Part shown: positions 35,964 through 45,378 of the stretch, in pieces
Numbering within the stretch: the first letter of the stretch is position 1
Layout of the letters: every line of letters starts with the position of its first letter
Assembly: GCA_050951465.1 (NCBI GenBank)
Contig: JBMNJC010000004.1
Span: forward strand, 1 to 64,000
Direction of reading: 5' to 3'
DNA: 64,000 bases
Origin: JAAZHD01 sp012510895
Lineage (GTDB): Bacteria; Bacillota; Clostridia; Caldicoprobacterales; DTU083
Notes under the pieces: model-generated
Told to the model about the DNA's origin: nothing
The model's database searches: none
Seen by the model: the letters and a program-made list of their open reading frames with translations, nothing else
Made by a program: the position numbers and the translations under genes

Positions 35964-37754
35964 ATGAGCATAGGTGCCCTAAAGAAAAGCACAGGTACCA
36001 TTAAAAAGGTTGCCGGGCCGCTTGTAATAGCCGAAGGAATGCGTGATGCTAATATGTTTGACATCGTTCGTGTAAGCAAGCAGAGGTTAATAGGTGAAAT
36101 ATTAGAAATGCATGGTGATGAAGCATCCATTCAGGTATATGAAGAAACTGCCGGCTTAGGGCCCGGTGAACCGGTTGAATCCACCGGGGTTCCCATGAGT
36201 GTTGAGCTTGGCCCGGGTTTGATTGGAAGTATATTTGATGGAATACAAAGACCATTGGATGTAATTAAGGAACAAACCGGCAATAATCTTCAAAGAGGTA
36301 TTGAGGTGCCTTCACTGAACAGGGAAAAGAAATGGCACTTTGTACCTTCTTTACAATCAGGAGTTGAAGTTGAAGCCGGAGATATTATCGGTACTGTACA
36401 GGAAACAGAAATTGTTGTTCATAAAATTATGGTTCCTTACGGAGTTAAAGGTAAGTTAACTACCATTCGTGAAGGGGAGTATACTGTTCTTGATTCCATA
36501 GCAATAATTAGGGATGAAGAAGGGAAGGAACACGGAATAAAACTCATGCAGACCTGGCCGGTTCGTACCGGACGTCCTTATAAGAAAAAACTTGCACCTT
36601 CCATGCCGCTTATTACAGGACAGCGCATTATAGATACCTTATTTCCGATTGCAAAAGGCGGTGTAGCAGCCATACCCGGCCCATTTGGATCAGGGAAAAC
36701 AGTGGTTCAGCATCAGCTGGCCAAATGGGCAGAAGCTGATATTGTGGTTTATATTGGGTGCGGAGAACGAGGCAATGAGATGACTGACGTGTTGAATGAA
36801 TTCCCCGAGTTAAAGGATCCAAAAACCGGAGAATCTCTGATGAAGAGAACTATTTTGATCGCAAATACTTCTGATATGCCGGTAGCAGCACGTGAAGCAT
36901 CAATTTATACTGGTATTACGATAGCGGAGTATTTTCGTGACATGGGATATTCCGTAGCATTAATGGCGGACTCAACTTCCAGATGGGCAGAGGCTCTGCG
37001 TGAGATGTCCGGACGCTTGGAGGAAATGCCTGGTGAAGAAGGTTATCCTGCATATCTTGGAAGCCGGCTGGCACAGTTCTATGAAAGGGCAGGACATGTG
37101 GTTTCTCTTGGGGAAGAGGGAAGAGAAGGAACACTTTCAGTAATAGGCGCTGTTTCCCCTCCCGGTGGAGATATTTCCGAACCGGTTACACAGGCTACCC
37201 TGCGTATAGTTAAAGTGTTTTGGAATTTAGACTCCAACCTGGCTTACAGGCGTCATTTCCCGGCAATAAACTGGCTGAACAGTTATTCTCTTTACATAGA
37301 TTCCACCGTTAGCTGGTTTGAGGAGAATATAAGCAGGGATTGGTCAGTACAACGTACTCGAACCATGGGGCTATTACAGGATGAAGCAGAGCTTGATGAA
37401 ATAGTTAAATTGGTGGGAATGGATGCCTTGTCTCCCTCTGACCGATTAAAGTTGGAAGTGGCACGGTCCATAAGGGAAGACTATCTTCATCAGGATGCTT
37501 TTCATGAGACAGATACATATACGCCTTTGGAGAAGCAGTATTGGATGCTGAAAATAATTCTGGAGTATTATGATGCGGCGATGGAGGCGATGAAAAAAGG
37601 AGCAGACATAGAAGATCTTATACGGTTGCCTGTTCGTGAGCAGATAGGACGTTTTAAATACATAAGAGCTGATCAGACAAAAGAAGTATACCAGGAAATT
37701 TATAAATCAATGACCGATCAAATACAGGAAATATTACAAAAGGAGGACTATTGA
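35964..37754 (+). CDS. ntpA: V/A-type ATPase catalytic subunit A
   Basis: 596-aa catalytic subunit. Walker A is GPFGSGKTV at about residue 235, preceded by the bulge (non-homologous) region typical of V/A-type A subunits (about 115-190). The arginine-finger partner and the ALMADSTSRWAEALREMSGRL block (split at ADSTSRWAEALRE) are intact. It hydrolyses or makes ATP at the A-B interface. A GAGGTGG site precedes the ATG. Its stop overlaps the start of the B gene by 4 nt. Confidence 0.96.
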   Translation: MSIGALKKSTGTIKKVAGPLVIAEGMRDANMFDIVRVSKQRLIGEILEMHGDEASIQVYEETAGLGPGEPVESTGVPMSVELGPGLIGSIFDGIQRPLDVIKEQTGNNLQRGIEVPSLNREKKWHFVPSLQSGVEVEAGDIIGTVQETEIVVHKIMVPYGVKGKLTTIREGEYTVLDSIAIIRDEEGKEHGIKLMQTWPVRTGRPYKKKLAPSMPLITGQRIIDTLFPIAKGGVAAIPGPFGSGKTVVQHQLAKWAEADIVVYIGCGERGNEMTDVLNEFPELKDPKTGESLMKRTILIANTSDMPVAAREASIYTGITIAEYFRDMGYSVALMADSTSRWAEALREMSGRLEEMPGEEGYPAYLGSRLAQFYERAGHVVSLGEEGREGTLSVIGAVSPPGGDISEPVTQATLRIVKVFWNLDSNLAYRRHFPAINWLNSYSLYIDSTVSWFEENISRDWSVQRTRTMGLLQDEAELDEIVKLVGMDALSPSDRLKLEVARSIREDYLHQDAFHETDTYTPLEKQYWMLKIILEYYDAAMEAMKKGADIEDLIRLPVREQIGRFKYIRADQTKEVYQEIYKSMTDQIQEILQKEDY

Positions 37755-39133
37755 TGCTAAAAGAATATCGAACGATACAGGAAGTTGCAGGTCCTCTGAT
37801 GTTAGTAAAAGGCGTGGAGGGTGTAACCTATGATGAGTTAGGTGAGATAGAGTTGTCAAACGGAGAAACACGCCGATGCCGTGTGTTGGAAGTGAACGGT
37901 ACCAATGTACTGGTACAATTGTACGAAAGTTCCACGGGTATAAATTTATCCAACAGTAAGGTCAGATTTCTTGGCAGAAGTATGGAGCTTGGTGTATCAG
38001 AGGAAATGTTAGGCCGTATTTTTGATGGTCTGGGCAGGCCTATAGATGACGGGCCGGAAATTCTGCCCGAAGTTAGAATGGATATCAATGGACTGCCAAT
38101 GAATCCGGTAGCAAGGAATTATCCCCAGGAGTTTATTCAAACTGGAATTTCTGCTATTGATGGCCTGAATACTTTGGTCAGAGGACAAAAGCTGCCCATA
38201 TTTTCCGCATCCGGATTGCCCCATGCTAATTTGGCTGCACAGATTGCAAGGCAAGCACAAGTTAGAGGAACAAAAGAACCGTTTGCCGTAGTTTTTGCCG
38301 CTATTGGTATTACTTTTGAAGAAGCAAATTTCTTTACTGAAAGTTTCAGAGAAACAGGCGCTATCCATCGAGCGGTATTGTTTATGAACCTTGCCGATGA
38401 TCCTGCTGTTGAAAGAATTTCAACTCCCAGAATGGCACTTACAGCGGCTGAGTATCTGGCATTTACAAAAGAAATGCATGTGCTGGTAATTTTAACTGAC
38501 ATTACTAACTATGCTGACGCCCTGCGCGAAATATCTGCCGCACGAAAAGAAGTTCCCGGTCGCAGGGGTTATCCGGGTTATATGTATACGGATCTGGCGT
38601 CTATATATGAAAGGGCAGGAAGACAGAAAGGAAAGGCTGGTTCAATAACTCTTATTCCCATTCTAACTATGCCTGAGGATGATAAAACCCATCCTATTCC
38701 GGACCTGACCGGTTATATTACAGAGGGACAGATCATCCTCAGCCGTGAACTCAATCGCAGGAATGTTTCACCGCCGATTGATATTTTACCGTCTTTGTCC
38801 CGATTAAAAGATAAGGGTATAGGTGAAGGTAAGACCAGAGCTGATCACGCTAATACTATGAATCAATTATTTGCCGCTTATGCCCGCGGGAAGGAAGCAA
38901 AAGAATTAATGATTATATTGGGTGAAGCAGCATTGACAGATATGGATAAGCTTTATGCCAAATTTTCTGATGAATTTGAACAAAGATATATTTCTCAAGG
39001 ATATGATGTGAATCGAAGCATTGAAGAAACTTTGGATTTGGGATGGGAATTGTTAAGAATCCTTCCACGCAGCGAACTAAAGCGTATCAGTGATGTTTAT
39101 CTTGATCTGTATTATGACAAGAAGGAGGCATAA
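37751..39133 (+). CDS. ntpB: V/A-type ATPase non-catalytic subunit B
   Basis: 460-aa subunit alternating with A in the head. It lacks a true Walker A, with SASGLPHANLAAQIA at the equivalent place, as expected. VLVILTDITNYADALREIS and RRGYPGYMYTDLASIYERAG are family hallmarks. It overlaps ntpA by 4 nt and is followed 2 bp later by ntpD. Confidence 0.96.
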   Translation: MMLKEYRTIQEVAGPLMLVKGVEGVTYDELGEIELSNGETRRCRVLEVNGTNVLVQLYESSTGINLSNSKVRFLGRSMELGVSEEMLGRIFDGLGRPIDDGPEILPEVRMDINGLPMNPVARNYPQEFIQTGISAIDGLNTLVRGQKLPIFSASGLPHANLAAQIARQAQVRGTKEPFAVVFAAIGITFEEANFFTESFRETGAIHRAVLFMNLADDPAVERISTPRMALTAAEYLAFTKEMHVLVILTDITNYADALREISAARKEVPGRRGYPGYMYTDLASIYERAGRQKGKAGSITLIPILTMPEDDKTHPIPDLTGYITEGQIILSRELNRRNVSPPIDILPSLSRLKDKGIGEGKTRADHANTMNQLFAAYARGKEAKELMIILGEAALTDMDKLYAKFSDEFEQRYISQGYDVNRSIEETLDLGWELLRILPRSELKRISDVYLDLYYDKKEA

Positions 39134-39135
39134 CC

Positions 39136-39807
39136 TTGGCGGCAAAGCATGTAAATCCTACCCGCATGGAACTGACAAATCTTAAAAGAAAGCTGGTTGT
39201 TGCTTTAAGAGGTCATAGACTTCTTAAAGATAAACGAGATGAATTAATGCGTCAGTTCCTTGAGCTGGTGCAAGAAAACAGAAAACTGCGGCAACAGGTA
39301 GAAGAGGGAATCAATGCTGCAAATAAAAACTTTGCATTAGCCAGTGCTGTTATGCAGAATGAAACATTAAAAACTGCTTTTTTAACACCAAAACAAGAAG
39401 TAACTCTGGAAGTGGGAAAGAAAAACATAATGAGCGTGGAAATCCCAGTGTTTACCTATCAAACCAGGACATCAGATCCTAACGATATATATTCATATGG
39501 ATATGCATTTACATCCGGAGATCTTGATAGTGCTGTAAAGTCTTTAGCAGATATCCTGCCCCTGATGCTGGAGCTGGCAGAAAAGGAAAAGGCCTGTCAA
39601 ATGATGGCCGCTGAAATAGAGAAGACACGGCGCCGAGTAAATGCCTTGGAGCATGTTGTAATTCCGGAAATGCAGGAGAATATTAAATATATTACCATGA
39701 AACTGGATGAAAATGAGCGGAGCACACAAGTTCGGTTAATGAAAGTAAAGGATATGCTTTTGGAACAGGAGTATCAATACAGTAAACGTTATATGGCCGA
39801 CGGCTGA
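39136..39807 (+). CDS. ntpD: V/A-type ATPase central stalk subunit D
   Basis: 223-aa long antiparallel coiled-coil subunit. The N-terminus (NPTRMELTNLKRKL) and the C-terminal RVNALEHVVIPEMQENIKYI region are strong subunit D signatures. It is the rotating axle inside the A3B3 head. TTG start with AAGGAGG in the end of ntpB. It is the last gene of the operon, followed by a terminator. Confidence 0.95.
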   Translation: MAAKHVNPTRMELTNLKRKLVVALRGHRLLKDKRDELMRQFLELVQENRKLRQQVEEGINAANKNFALASAVMQNETLKTAFLTPKQEVTLEVGKKNIMSVEIPVFTYQTRTSDPNDIYSYGYAFTSGDLDSAVKSLADILPLMLELAEKEKACQMMAAEIEKTRRRVNALEHVVIPEMQENIKYITMKLDENERSTQVRLMKVKDMLLEQEYQYSKRYMADG

Positions 39808-39851
39808 GACGGAAGATAACTTAGTTAATAAATGCAAATAAATGTAATAAA

Positions 39852-39884
39852 AAAACATAGCGCATTCGCTATGTTTTATTTTCG
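39852..39884. terminator. Terminator of the V-ATPase operon
   Basis: AAAACATAGCG and CGCTATGTTTT form a perfect 11-bp stem with a 4-nt loop. A/T tracts on both sides allow termination of both ntpD and the convergent envC-like gene. Confidence 0.88.
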
Positions 39885-39936
39885 GAAATACATATTTTTA
39901 TATTTATAAGGTGTAATATGTCTGGCTAATAGAATT

Positions 39937-41310
39937 CTATGGTCGATTTACGTAATCCAATGGATTTACCCGTGTACCGTTAACGTGAACTTCAAAATGT
40001 AAGTGAGGTCCTTTAGATACTCCTGTACTTCCTATTTTGAGCACAGTATCACCTCTTTTTACTTCCTGTCCGACTGATACGGTTCTGGAACTGCCATGGG
40101 CATATAATGTAGATATTCCGTTCCCATGGTCTATAATAACAGCATTGCCATAAGTACCATAAAATTGTGACAGGATTACCACGCCGTCCGCAGCTGCCAC
40201 TGCAGGTTTGCCGTTAATACCCGAACCTGCTATATCAATGCCTTTATGGAGTCTTCGATCCCCATAAATGGGGTGGGTACGATAACCATAATATGAAGAT
40301 ATGTAGCTGTAACCCGGAACAGGCCATATCAAACCGCTTGAACTCGGCTTATCCCCTCTGCTGGTACTATCATTGTTGTTATTATTGTTATTATTGTTGT
40401 TATTATTCTCTTTATTTTTCCGCGCTTCTTCTTCAGCTCTTGCCTCTGCTTCAGCCCTTGCCTTTTCCTGGAATTCTCTTATGATTCTTTCTAATTCCAG
40501 GGATTCCCTTTCCATTTGTTCGAGTTCTTCTCTGACTTTACGTTCTTCGGCGCTTAGTTTTTCCAGCAGAACTTCTTTTTCATTTTGTGTAGCCTGGATT
40601 TCTTTCTTTTGCTTGGATATTCTGTTTTTTGTTGCCTGAATTTCAGCTTCTTTTTCTTCCAGTAGCGCTTTGTTTCTTTCTATTTCTATTTTACAATTCT
40701 GTATTTTTCTTTCTTTTTCTTCGCATTGGGTTTTTTTCATATCAACTTCTTGGCGGTAGCGCTGCATTTCATCTATAACCTTAAGATCATATGAGATCAT
40801 TTGAGTTATCATATCAATCCGGTTGATAAGATCATTAAGGCTTTTTGATTCGATAATGATTTCAAGGTAGGATGTGGAACTGTTCATATACATAACCTTA
40901 AGCCGTTCAGCATTTAGCTTTTCCTGCTCTTTTTCTTTTCTAATGGCTTCTTCCAGCTGATTGCGAAGCAGTTCCAATTCTTCCTGAGTCTTAGTCAGCT
41001 CCTCTTCGGTTTTGACTAACTCTTCTTTAACATTATCCAGCTCGGATTGAGTTTGCTTTAGTTCACTCTCTATTTCAGCTAGTTCCTGTTCTTTTTGCAA
41101 TATTTCTTTCTCAAGTTCATCAAGTTGATTGCGAACTTCTGCTTTCTCCGTTTTTACCTGATCCAGCTTTTCCTCAGCTTTATTAATGTCTTTTGATATT
41201 GACTTTAATTCTTTTTGTGCTTCGCTTAGGCTGGAAGCAAATGCTGTTACAGACATGCACATTACCAATAATATTGCAAAGATGAATATGTAGCGCTTTT
41301 TTAATCTCAA
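39937..41310 (-). CDS. EnvC/NlpD-like secreted coiled-coil M23 peptidase
   Basis: About 457-aa exported protein. A signal peptide (about 5-26, ending near AFA) is followed by a very long Glu/Lys/Gln-rich coiled coil (about 28-290), a poly-Asn linker, and a C-terminal LytM/M23 domain. The catalytic motifs HKGIDIAG and GPHLHFEVHVNG look intact, so it may cut peptidoglycan itself or activate amidases during division. TTG 41310 is preferred since GGGGTGA lies just upstream; the frame extends to an ATG at 41337. It is convergent to the ATPase operon. Confidence 0.87.
   Translation of the reverse strand: MRLKKRYIFIFAILLVMCMSVTAFASSLSEAQKELKSISKDINKAEEKLDQVKTEKAEVRNQLDELEKEILQKEQELAEIESELKQTQSELDNVKEELVKTEEELTKTQEELELLRNQLEEAIRKEKEQEKLNAERLKVMYMNSSTSYLEIIIESKSLNDLINRIDMITQMISYDLKVIDEMQRYRQEVDMKKTQCEEKERKIQNCKIEIERNKALLEEKEAEIQATKNRISKQKKEIQATQNEKEVLLEKLSAEERKVREELEQMERESLELERIIREFQEKARAEAEARAEEEARKNKENNNNNNNNNNNNDSTSRGDKPSSSGLIWPVPGYSYISSYYGYRTHPIYGDRRLHKGIDIAGSGINGKPAVAAADGVVILSQFYGTYGNAVIIDHGNGISTLYAHGSSRTVSVGQEVKRGDTVLKIGSTGVSKGPHLHFEVHVNGTRVNPLDYVNRP
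40372..40407 (-). repeat. Trinucleotide repeat encoding twelve asparagines
   Basis: Twelve consecutive AAT/AAC codons (read on the minus strand) form a 36-bp microsatellite in the linker between coiled coil and M23 domain of the envC-like gene. Its length could vary by slippage in steps of one residue without a frameshift. Confidence 0.9.
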
Positions 41311-41620
41311 CCCAATCACCCCATAATAATTAAACAAATGTTACAAGAATATAAAAAAATATTTCTTTTCTAGTATTATACAATATACCTGTAATTTTGT
41401 ACAGTATATATTAGAAAGATGGTAAAAATATTAGAATTTAAACTATTTTTGATTTAATGGTAAAATATTAATATTATATTGTAGAAAATAAATCATATGA
41501 GATATTATAAGTTTATTAATAAGAATAAAGGCAGAAAAACATTTCTGACTTTGAATTAGCAGAATGTTTTTTAACGTTTGTTTCAAATTATAATGAAATA
41601 GAGAATTGAAGGTGAAAATT

Positions 41621-41980
41621 ATGAATAGACACAGACTGGAACTGGGAAAATGGGGAGAAGAAAGAGGATGCAGTTATTTAGAGTCAAATGGATATAAAAT
41701 ATTGGAAAGGAATTATAGGTGTCGGTTAGGGGAAGCAGATATCATTGCAAAAAAAGGTGATGATATAATTTTTGTAGAGGTTAAGACAAGAAAAAACACA
41801 GCCTATGGATTGCCTGCAGAGGCTGTGAATTATAGAAAACAAAGTAAATATAAAAAGATTGCAATGTGGTATTTACAAGAAAAGGGCTGGGGAGAAAGAT
41901 CTTGCCGTTTTGATGTATTGGAAATCATCATACAGCCCGGTAAAGAAATAATTCATAATCATATAAAAAATGCTTTTTAA
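41621..41980 (+). CDS. YraN/UPF0102 family nuclease-like protein
   Basis: 119-aa protein of the restriction-endonuclease-like fold. The N-terminus LELGKWGEERGCSYLESNG and the core GEADIIAKKGDD followed by IIFVEVKTRK give the E-D-ExK nuclease pattern. The family's exact role is unsettled; a link to DNA processing or Holliday junctions is often proposed. ATG 41621 has GAAGGTGA upstream; the TTG at 41606 is less likely. It converges on coaW with a 4-bp gap. Confidence 0.9.
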   Translation: MNRHRLELGKWGEERGCSYLESNGYKILERNYRCRLGEADIIAKKGDDIIFVEVKTRKNTAYGLPAEAVNYRKQSKYKKIAMWYLQEKGWGERSCRFDVLEIIIQPGKEIIHNHIKNAF

Positions 41981-41984
41981 GAAA

Positions 41985-42812
41985 TCATAACATATATTTC
42001 GGCAGTGAAAGCGTTGCTCCCACTGCTGTGGAAAACTCAGCATTATTAGGCATATGGTAGTTGACTTTGTGAAGCTTATGCAGTGTATCGAAAATTTCAT
42101 GGGCCTGAGGCACATGTGTTAAATTTCCGGTCAGTACTATATCATTTGTTTTATGAATACGGGAAGCAAAAACGGCAAACATGCCGATAGTTTGGAATAC
42201 CAGATTAATAATTCCCAAAGCAATATCTGCTTTTGTGGCAAGATCGCTGATTTTTCCAAAATTTGAGGCTGTTATTTCAGGCGGCAGAGTTTCCAGTCTA
42301 TCTTTTGTAATATCTGCAATATTTAAGTCTATATTAGATAAATCACCATCTTTGGCCATCTCAATAAGGTCATCAAAATGGCGTATATTAAGCATTTTAT
42401 TAGATAAACCAAGTAAAGTACCGCCGCCTATGCCGGTTCCTCCTATATGTTCTTCGCCGTTTTCATCGGCAATTATGAAGGCTGTTCCTGTTCCCATGCT
42501 TACGACTATAGCCCTGGATAATTCTGATAGAAAAAGCCCGCCTTTACCAATAGCATGAAATTCATCAACTCTTCCTGTTGGTATTCCGTAGAGAGGTTCA
42601 GTAATGTGAGAAGATCCAACTCCGGTTATCATTATACGTTGAATATCAGCAAGTTTTAATTTGTTTGCATTTAAAAACTTACCAAAAGCGCCATATATGG
42701 ATGCTACTGGATCGTTAGCTTTTACCAGCATCGGACTGAAGATTTTTCTTTCCCGAAGACCAACAATTTTAGTGGTGCTTCCGCCTATATCAATCCCTAT
42801 AATTATTGACAT
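41985..42812 (-). CDS. coaW: Type II pantothenate kinase
   Basis: About 275-aa ASKHA-fold kinase, the first step of CoA synthesis. IIGIDIGGSTTKIVG is the N-terminal phosphate motif, MGTGTAF the second, and HIGGTGIGGGTLLGL marks the PanK II family (Staphylococcus/eukaryote type). Type II enzymes often escape feedback inhibition by CoA. ATG 42812 has GAAGGAG 9 nt upstream. Its neighbour dacF lies upstream on the same strand with a 55-bp gap. Confidence 0.88.
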   Translation of the reverse strand: MSIIIGIDIGGSTTKIVGLRERKIFSPMLVKANDPVASIYGAFGKFLNANKLKLADIQRIMITGVGSSHITEPLYGIPTGRVDEFHAIGKGGLFLSELSRAIVVSMGTGTAFIIADENGEEHIGGTGIGGGTLLGLSNKMLNIRHFDDLIEMAKDGDLSNIDLNIADITKDRLETLPPEITASNFGKISDLATKADIALGIINLVFQTIGMFAVFASRIHKTNDIVLTGNLTHVPQAHEIFDTLHKLHKVNYHMPNNAEFSTAVGATLSLPKYML

Positions 42813-42867
42813 ATTGTGTATCTCCTTCAACTAATTGTATTGTATGCTAAAGTACTCTTTTGATATT

Positions 42868-44157
42868 TCAAAATAAGGACTTAAAGAAATCAATTATTCC
42901 CCGCCAGAGCAGCTCAAAAAAGCCTGCTTTTTCAACTCCCTTAGATGTTACTACCTCAACATAATCAAGCAATTCACCATCCAGCCTGATTTCAAGTTTA
43001 CCTACTTTTTGATTTTTGCTTACAGGGGCTGTAATAATTTCTTCATCTAATACAAGATGCTTTTCTATGGCATCTATTTTTTTCTTTTCAACTATAAGTT
43101 TAGCCGAATCCTTTGTTATTAAGGGAAGGAATAATTCTTTACCGTTCTTGACATCAATTTCTCCTACCGATTCCCCTTTCTGCAGTACTTCAGCAATCTC
43201 ATAGTTCCGAAAGCCATAATTAAGAAGCTCTCTTGATGCATTCAATCTTTCTGCCTCATCAGAAGTTTTCATAACTACTGAGATTAAGCGCATATTATCT
43301 TTTTTGGCTGTTCCAACCAGACAATAGCCTGCCTCATTGGTCCATCCGGTTTTTAACCCATCGGCACCCGGAATAGTGCCTAACAGCGGATTGCGGTTCT
43401 TTTGGGTAATACCATTAAAAGTAAATTCAGTCTGTGATTCTATTTCTAATATCTTAGGATGATTGATTATTAAATGACGCGCAAGGATTGCAATATCCCT
43501 TGCACTCATATAATGACCTTCTGCCGGTAAGCCATGTGGATTCTGAAATTTTGTATTTTTCAACCCAAGCTCCTGGGCTTTTCTGTTCATATCCTGAACG
43601 AAGGCTTCCTCAGAACCGCTTATGAACTCGGCTAGAGCTACACATCCATCATTGGCCGATACTATTGATATCCCTTTAATAATATCCTCTAAGTGTACTT
43701 GCATACCTACTTCCAGGAACATGGTGGAACCTTCTTTCTGCCATGCTCTTTCAGAAATGGTAACCATATCATCCCAGGATACGTCTCCTCTTTCTATGGC
43801 TTCAAAGGCTAACAAGAGAGTCATAACTTTAGTAATGCTTGCAGGAGGCAGCGGAAGATCTGCTTCTTTTTCATATAAGATTTTTCCGCTTGAAACTTCC
43901 ATCAGAACTGCAGATTTTGCAATAGAATTGAACTGATATTGGTCTGTTTCGTTAGATGTTTCAGAATCTAAATCAGAATCACTGTCTGTATTGTCTTCTG
44001 GAATGTCAATTGTTTCGCTGTCTTCTTCGTTGTTATCATCCAAAGCCGCGGCTGAAACGGAAACAAGGGTCACTGCATTTACAGTAAAGAAGACAGTAAC
44101 TAAAAGCATAATAAATGCGATGCTTATTTGTTTTTGCATATTCCTGAGCTTATCCAT
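42868..44157 (-). CDS. D-alanyl-D-alanine carboxypeptidase, DacF-like (S11)
   Basis: About 429-aa penicillin-binding protein. An N-terminal signal or anchor helix (about 8-32) is followed by an acidic Asp/Ser/Glu stretch, then the S11 peptidase domain with nucleophile motif ASITKVM, the SxN motif in VSANDGC and LKTGWTNEAG. A C-terminal PBP5_C-like domain and a final amphipathic helix should tether it to the membrane. It trims the last D-Ala of peptidoglycan stems, in DacF during sporulation. ATG 44157 is favoured by GGAGG 11 nt upstream; ATG 44175 is the alternative. Confidence 0.88.
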   Translation of the reverse strand: MDKLRNMQKQISIAFIMLLVTVFFTVNAVTLVSVSAAALDDNNEEDSETIDIPEDNTDSDSDLDSETSNETDQYQFNSIAKSAVLMEVSSGKILYEKEADLPLPPASITKVMTLLLAFEAIERGDVSWDDMVTISERAWQKEGSTMFLEVGMQVHLEDIIKGISIVSANDGCVALAEFISGSEEAFVQDMNRKAQELGLKNTKFQNPHGLPAEGHYMSARDIAILARHLIINHPKILEIESQTEFTFNGITQKNRNPLLGTIPGADGLKTGWTNEAGYCLVGTAKKDNMRLISVVMKTSDEAERLNASRELLNYGFRNYEIAEVLQKGESVGEIDVKNGKELFLPLITKDSAKLIVEKKKIDAIEKHLVLDEEIITAPVSKNQKVGKLEIRLDGELLDYVEVVTSKGVEKAGFFELLWRGIIDFFKSLF

Positions 44158-44349
44158 TGGGTTCTTGTCCTCCATGTTTATTTCTTATTTGTCATATAAT
44201 ATGCCCTAACTTATAGTAATTTTAACATGAATATCATATCATTTCATCCACACGGTTACAAATATTTAAATTTCATTGTTTCCCTAAAGCAGGAATTGTA
44301 GTACAATGAAATGCAATGCGGTAACTAACTGAATGAAAAGGTGGTATTT

Positions 44350-45372
44350 ATGAGTAAGACGGTTAAAGGGTTGACACTGCCTCCAGGTTATTGCTCACCC
44401 CTTGATGTAAAAAACACAGTAATAGCTATAAAACTTATTAAGGATTATTTTGAAACTCGACTGGCAAAAGAACTTAAACTGCAGCGTGTTTCCGCACCGC
44501 TTTTTGTTCGGCCTGAGTCCGGTTTGAACGATAACCTTAGCGGAGTAGAACGTCCGGTGTCTTTTGATGTAAAAGGAATTGGCGGCGCTCGTGTTGAGAT
44601 TGTTCAATCCTTGGCAAAATGGAAGAGGATGGCGCTGAAACGGTATGGGTTTAAGGCCCCGGAAGGTTTGTATACTGATATGAATGCCATCAGGAGGGAT
44701 GAAGACTTAGATAATCTGCACTCAATCTATGTGGATCAGTGGGATTGGGAAAAAATTCTTCTGAAGGAGGAAAGAACGGAAGAAACATTGCGCAAGGTTG
44801 TCAAAGGCATATTTAGGGTGTTTAAGGACTCCGAAAAATTTATTATAGAAAGATTTCCGGTTCTGGAAAGCTATTTACCGGAAAACATCACTTTCCTGGA
44901 CACCCAGGAATTGGAAGATATGTATCCGGATTTAAGCCCGAAAGAAAGAGAAGATGCCATTACCAATAAACATAAGGCAGTATTCCTGATGAAGATCGGT
45001 GGTCGTCTGAAGTCCGGCATCCCACATGATGGCAGAGCACCTGACTACGATGACTGGGAACTCAACGGAGATATACTTTTCTGGTATCCTGTATTAAACA
45101 GAGCGTTTGAGGTATCTTCCATGGGCATTCGTGTGGATAAAGAAACCCTTAAAAAACAATTGTATCTTGCCAATTGTCCGGAAAGAATAAATTTAGAGTT
45201 TCATCAGGCATTATTAAAAGGAGAATTGCCGGATACTATTGGCGGCGGCATTGGACAATCAAGAATATGCATGTTTCTGCTTAATAAAGCGCATATCGGA
45301 GAAGTCCAGGCTTCGGTTTGGCCTTATGATATGTTGGAGGCATGCCAGGCAGCCAATATTAAACTCCTTTAG
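44350..45372 (+). CDS. asnA: Aspartate-ammonia ligase
   Basis: About 340-aa class II tRNA synthetase-like enzyme making asparagine from aspartate, ammonia and ATP. The region LQRVSAPLFVRPESGLND and IGGGIGQSRICMFLL are strong AsnA signatures, and the length matches the family (about 330). ATG 44350 has AAAGGTGG just upstream; GTG 44341 is the longer option. Monocistronic between divergent dacF and the convergent oxidoreductase gene. Confidence 0.94.
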   Translation: MSKTVKGLTLPPGYCSPLDVKNTVIAIKLIKDYFETRLAKELKLQRVSAPLFVRPESGLNDNLSGVERPVSFDVKGIGGARVEIVQSLAKWKRMALKRYGFKAPEGLYTDMNAIRRDEDLDNLHSIYVDQWDWEKILLKEERTEETLRKVVKGIFRVFKDSEKFIIERFPVLESYLPENITFLDTQELEDMYPDLSPKEREDAITNKHKAVFLMKIGGRLKSGIPHDGRAPDYDDWELNGDILFWYPVLNRAFEVSSMGIRVDKETLKKQLYLANCPERINLEFHQALLKGELPDTIGGGIGQSRICMFLLNKAHIGEVQASVWPYDMLEACQAANIKLL

Positions 45373-45378
45373 CATGTA

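Noticed and set aside
40373..40639. 88-codon plus-strand frame beginning with a Leu run
   Set aside because: The Leu run is just the antisense of the poly-Asn tract and coiled coil of the M23 peptidase gene.
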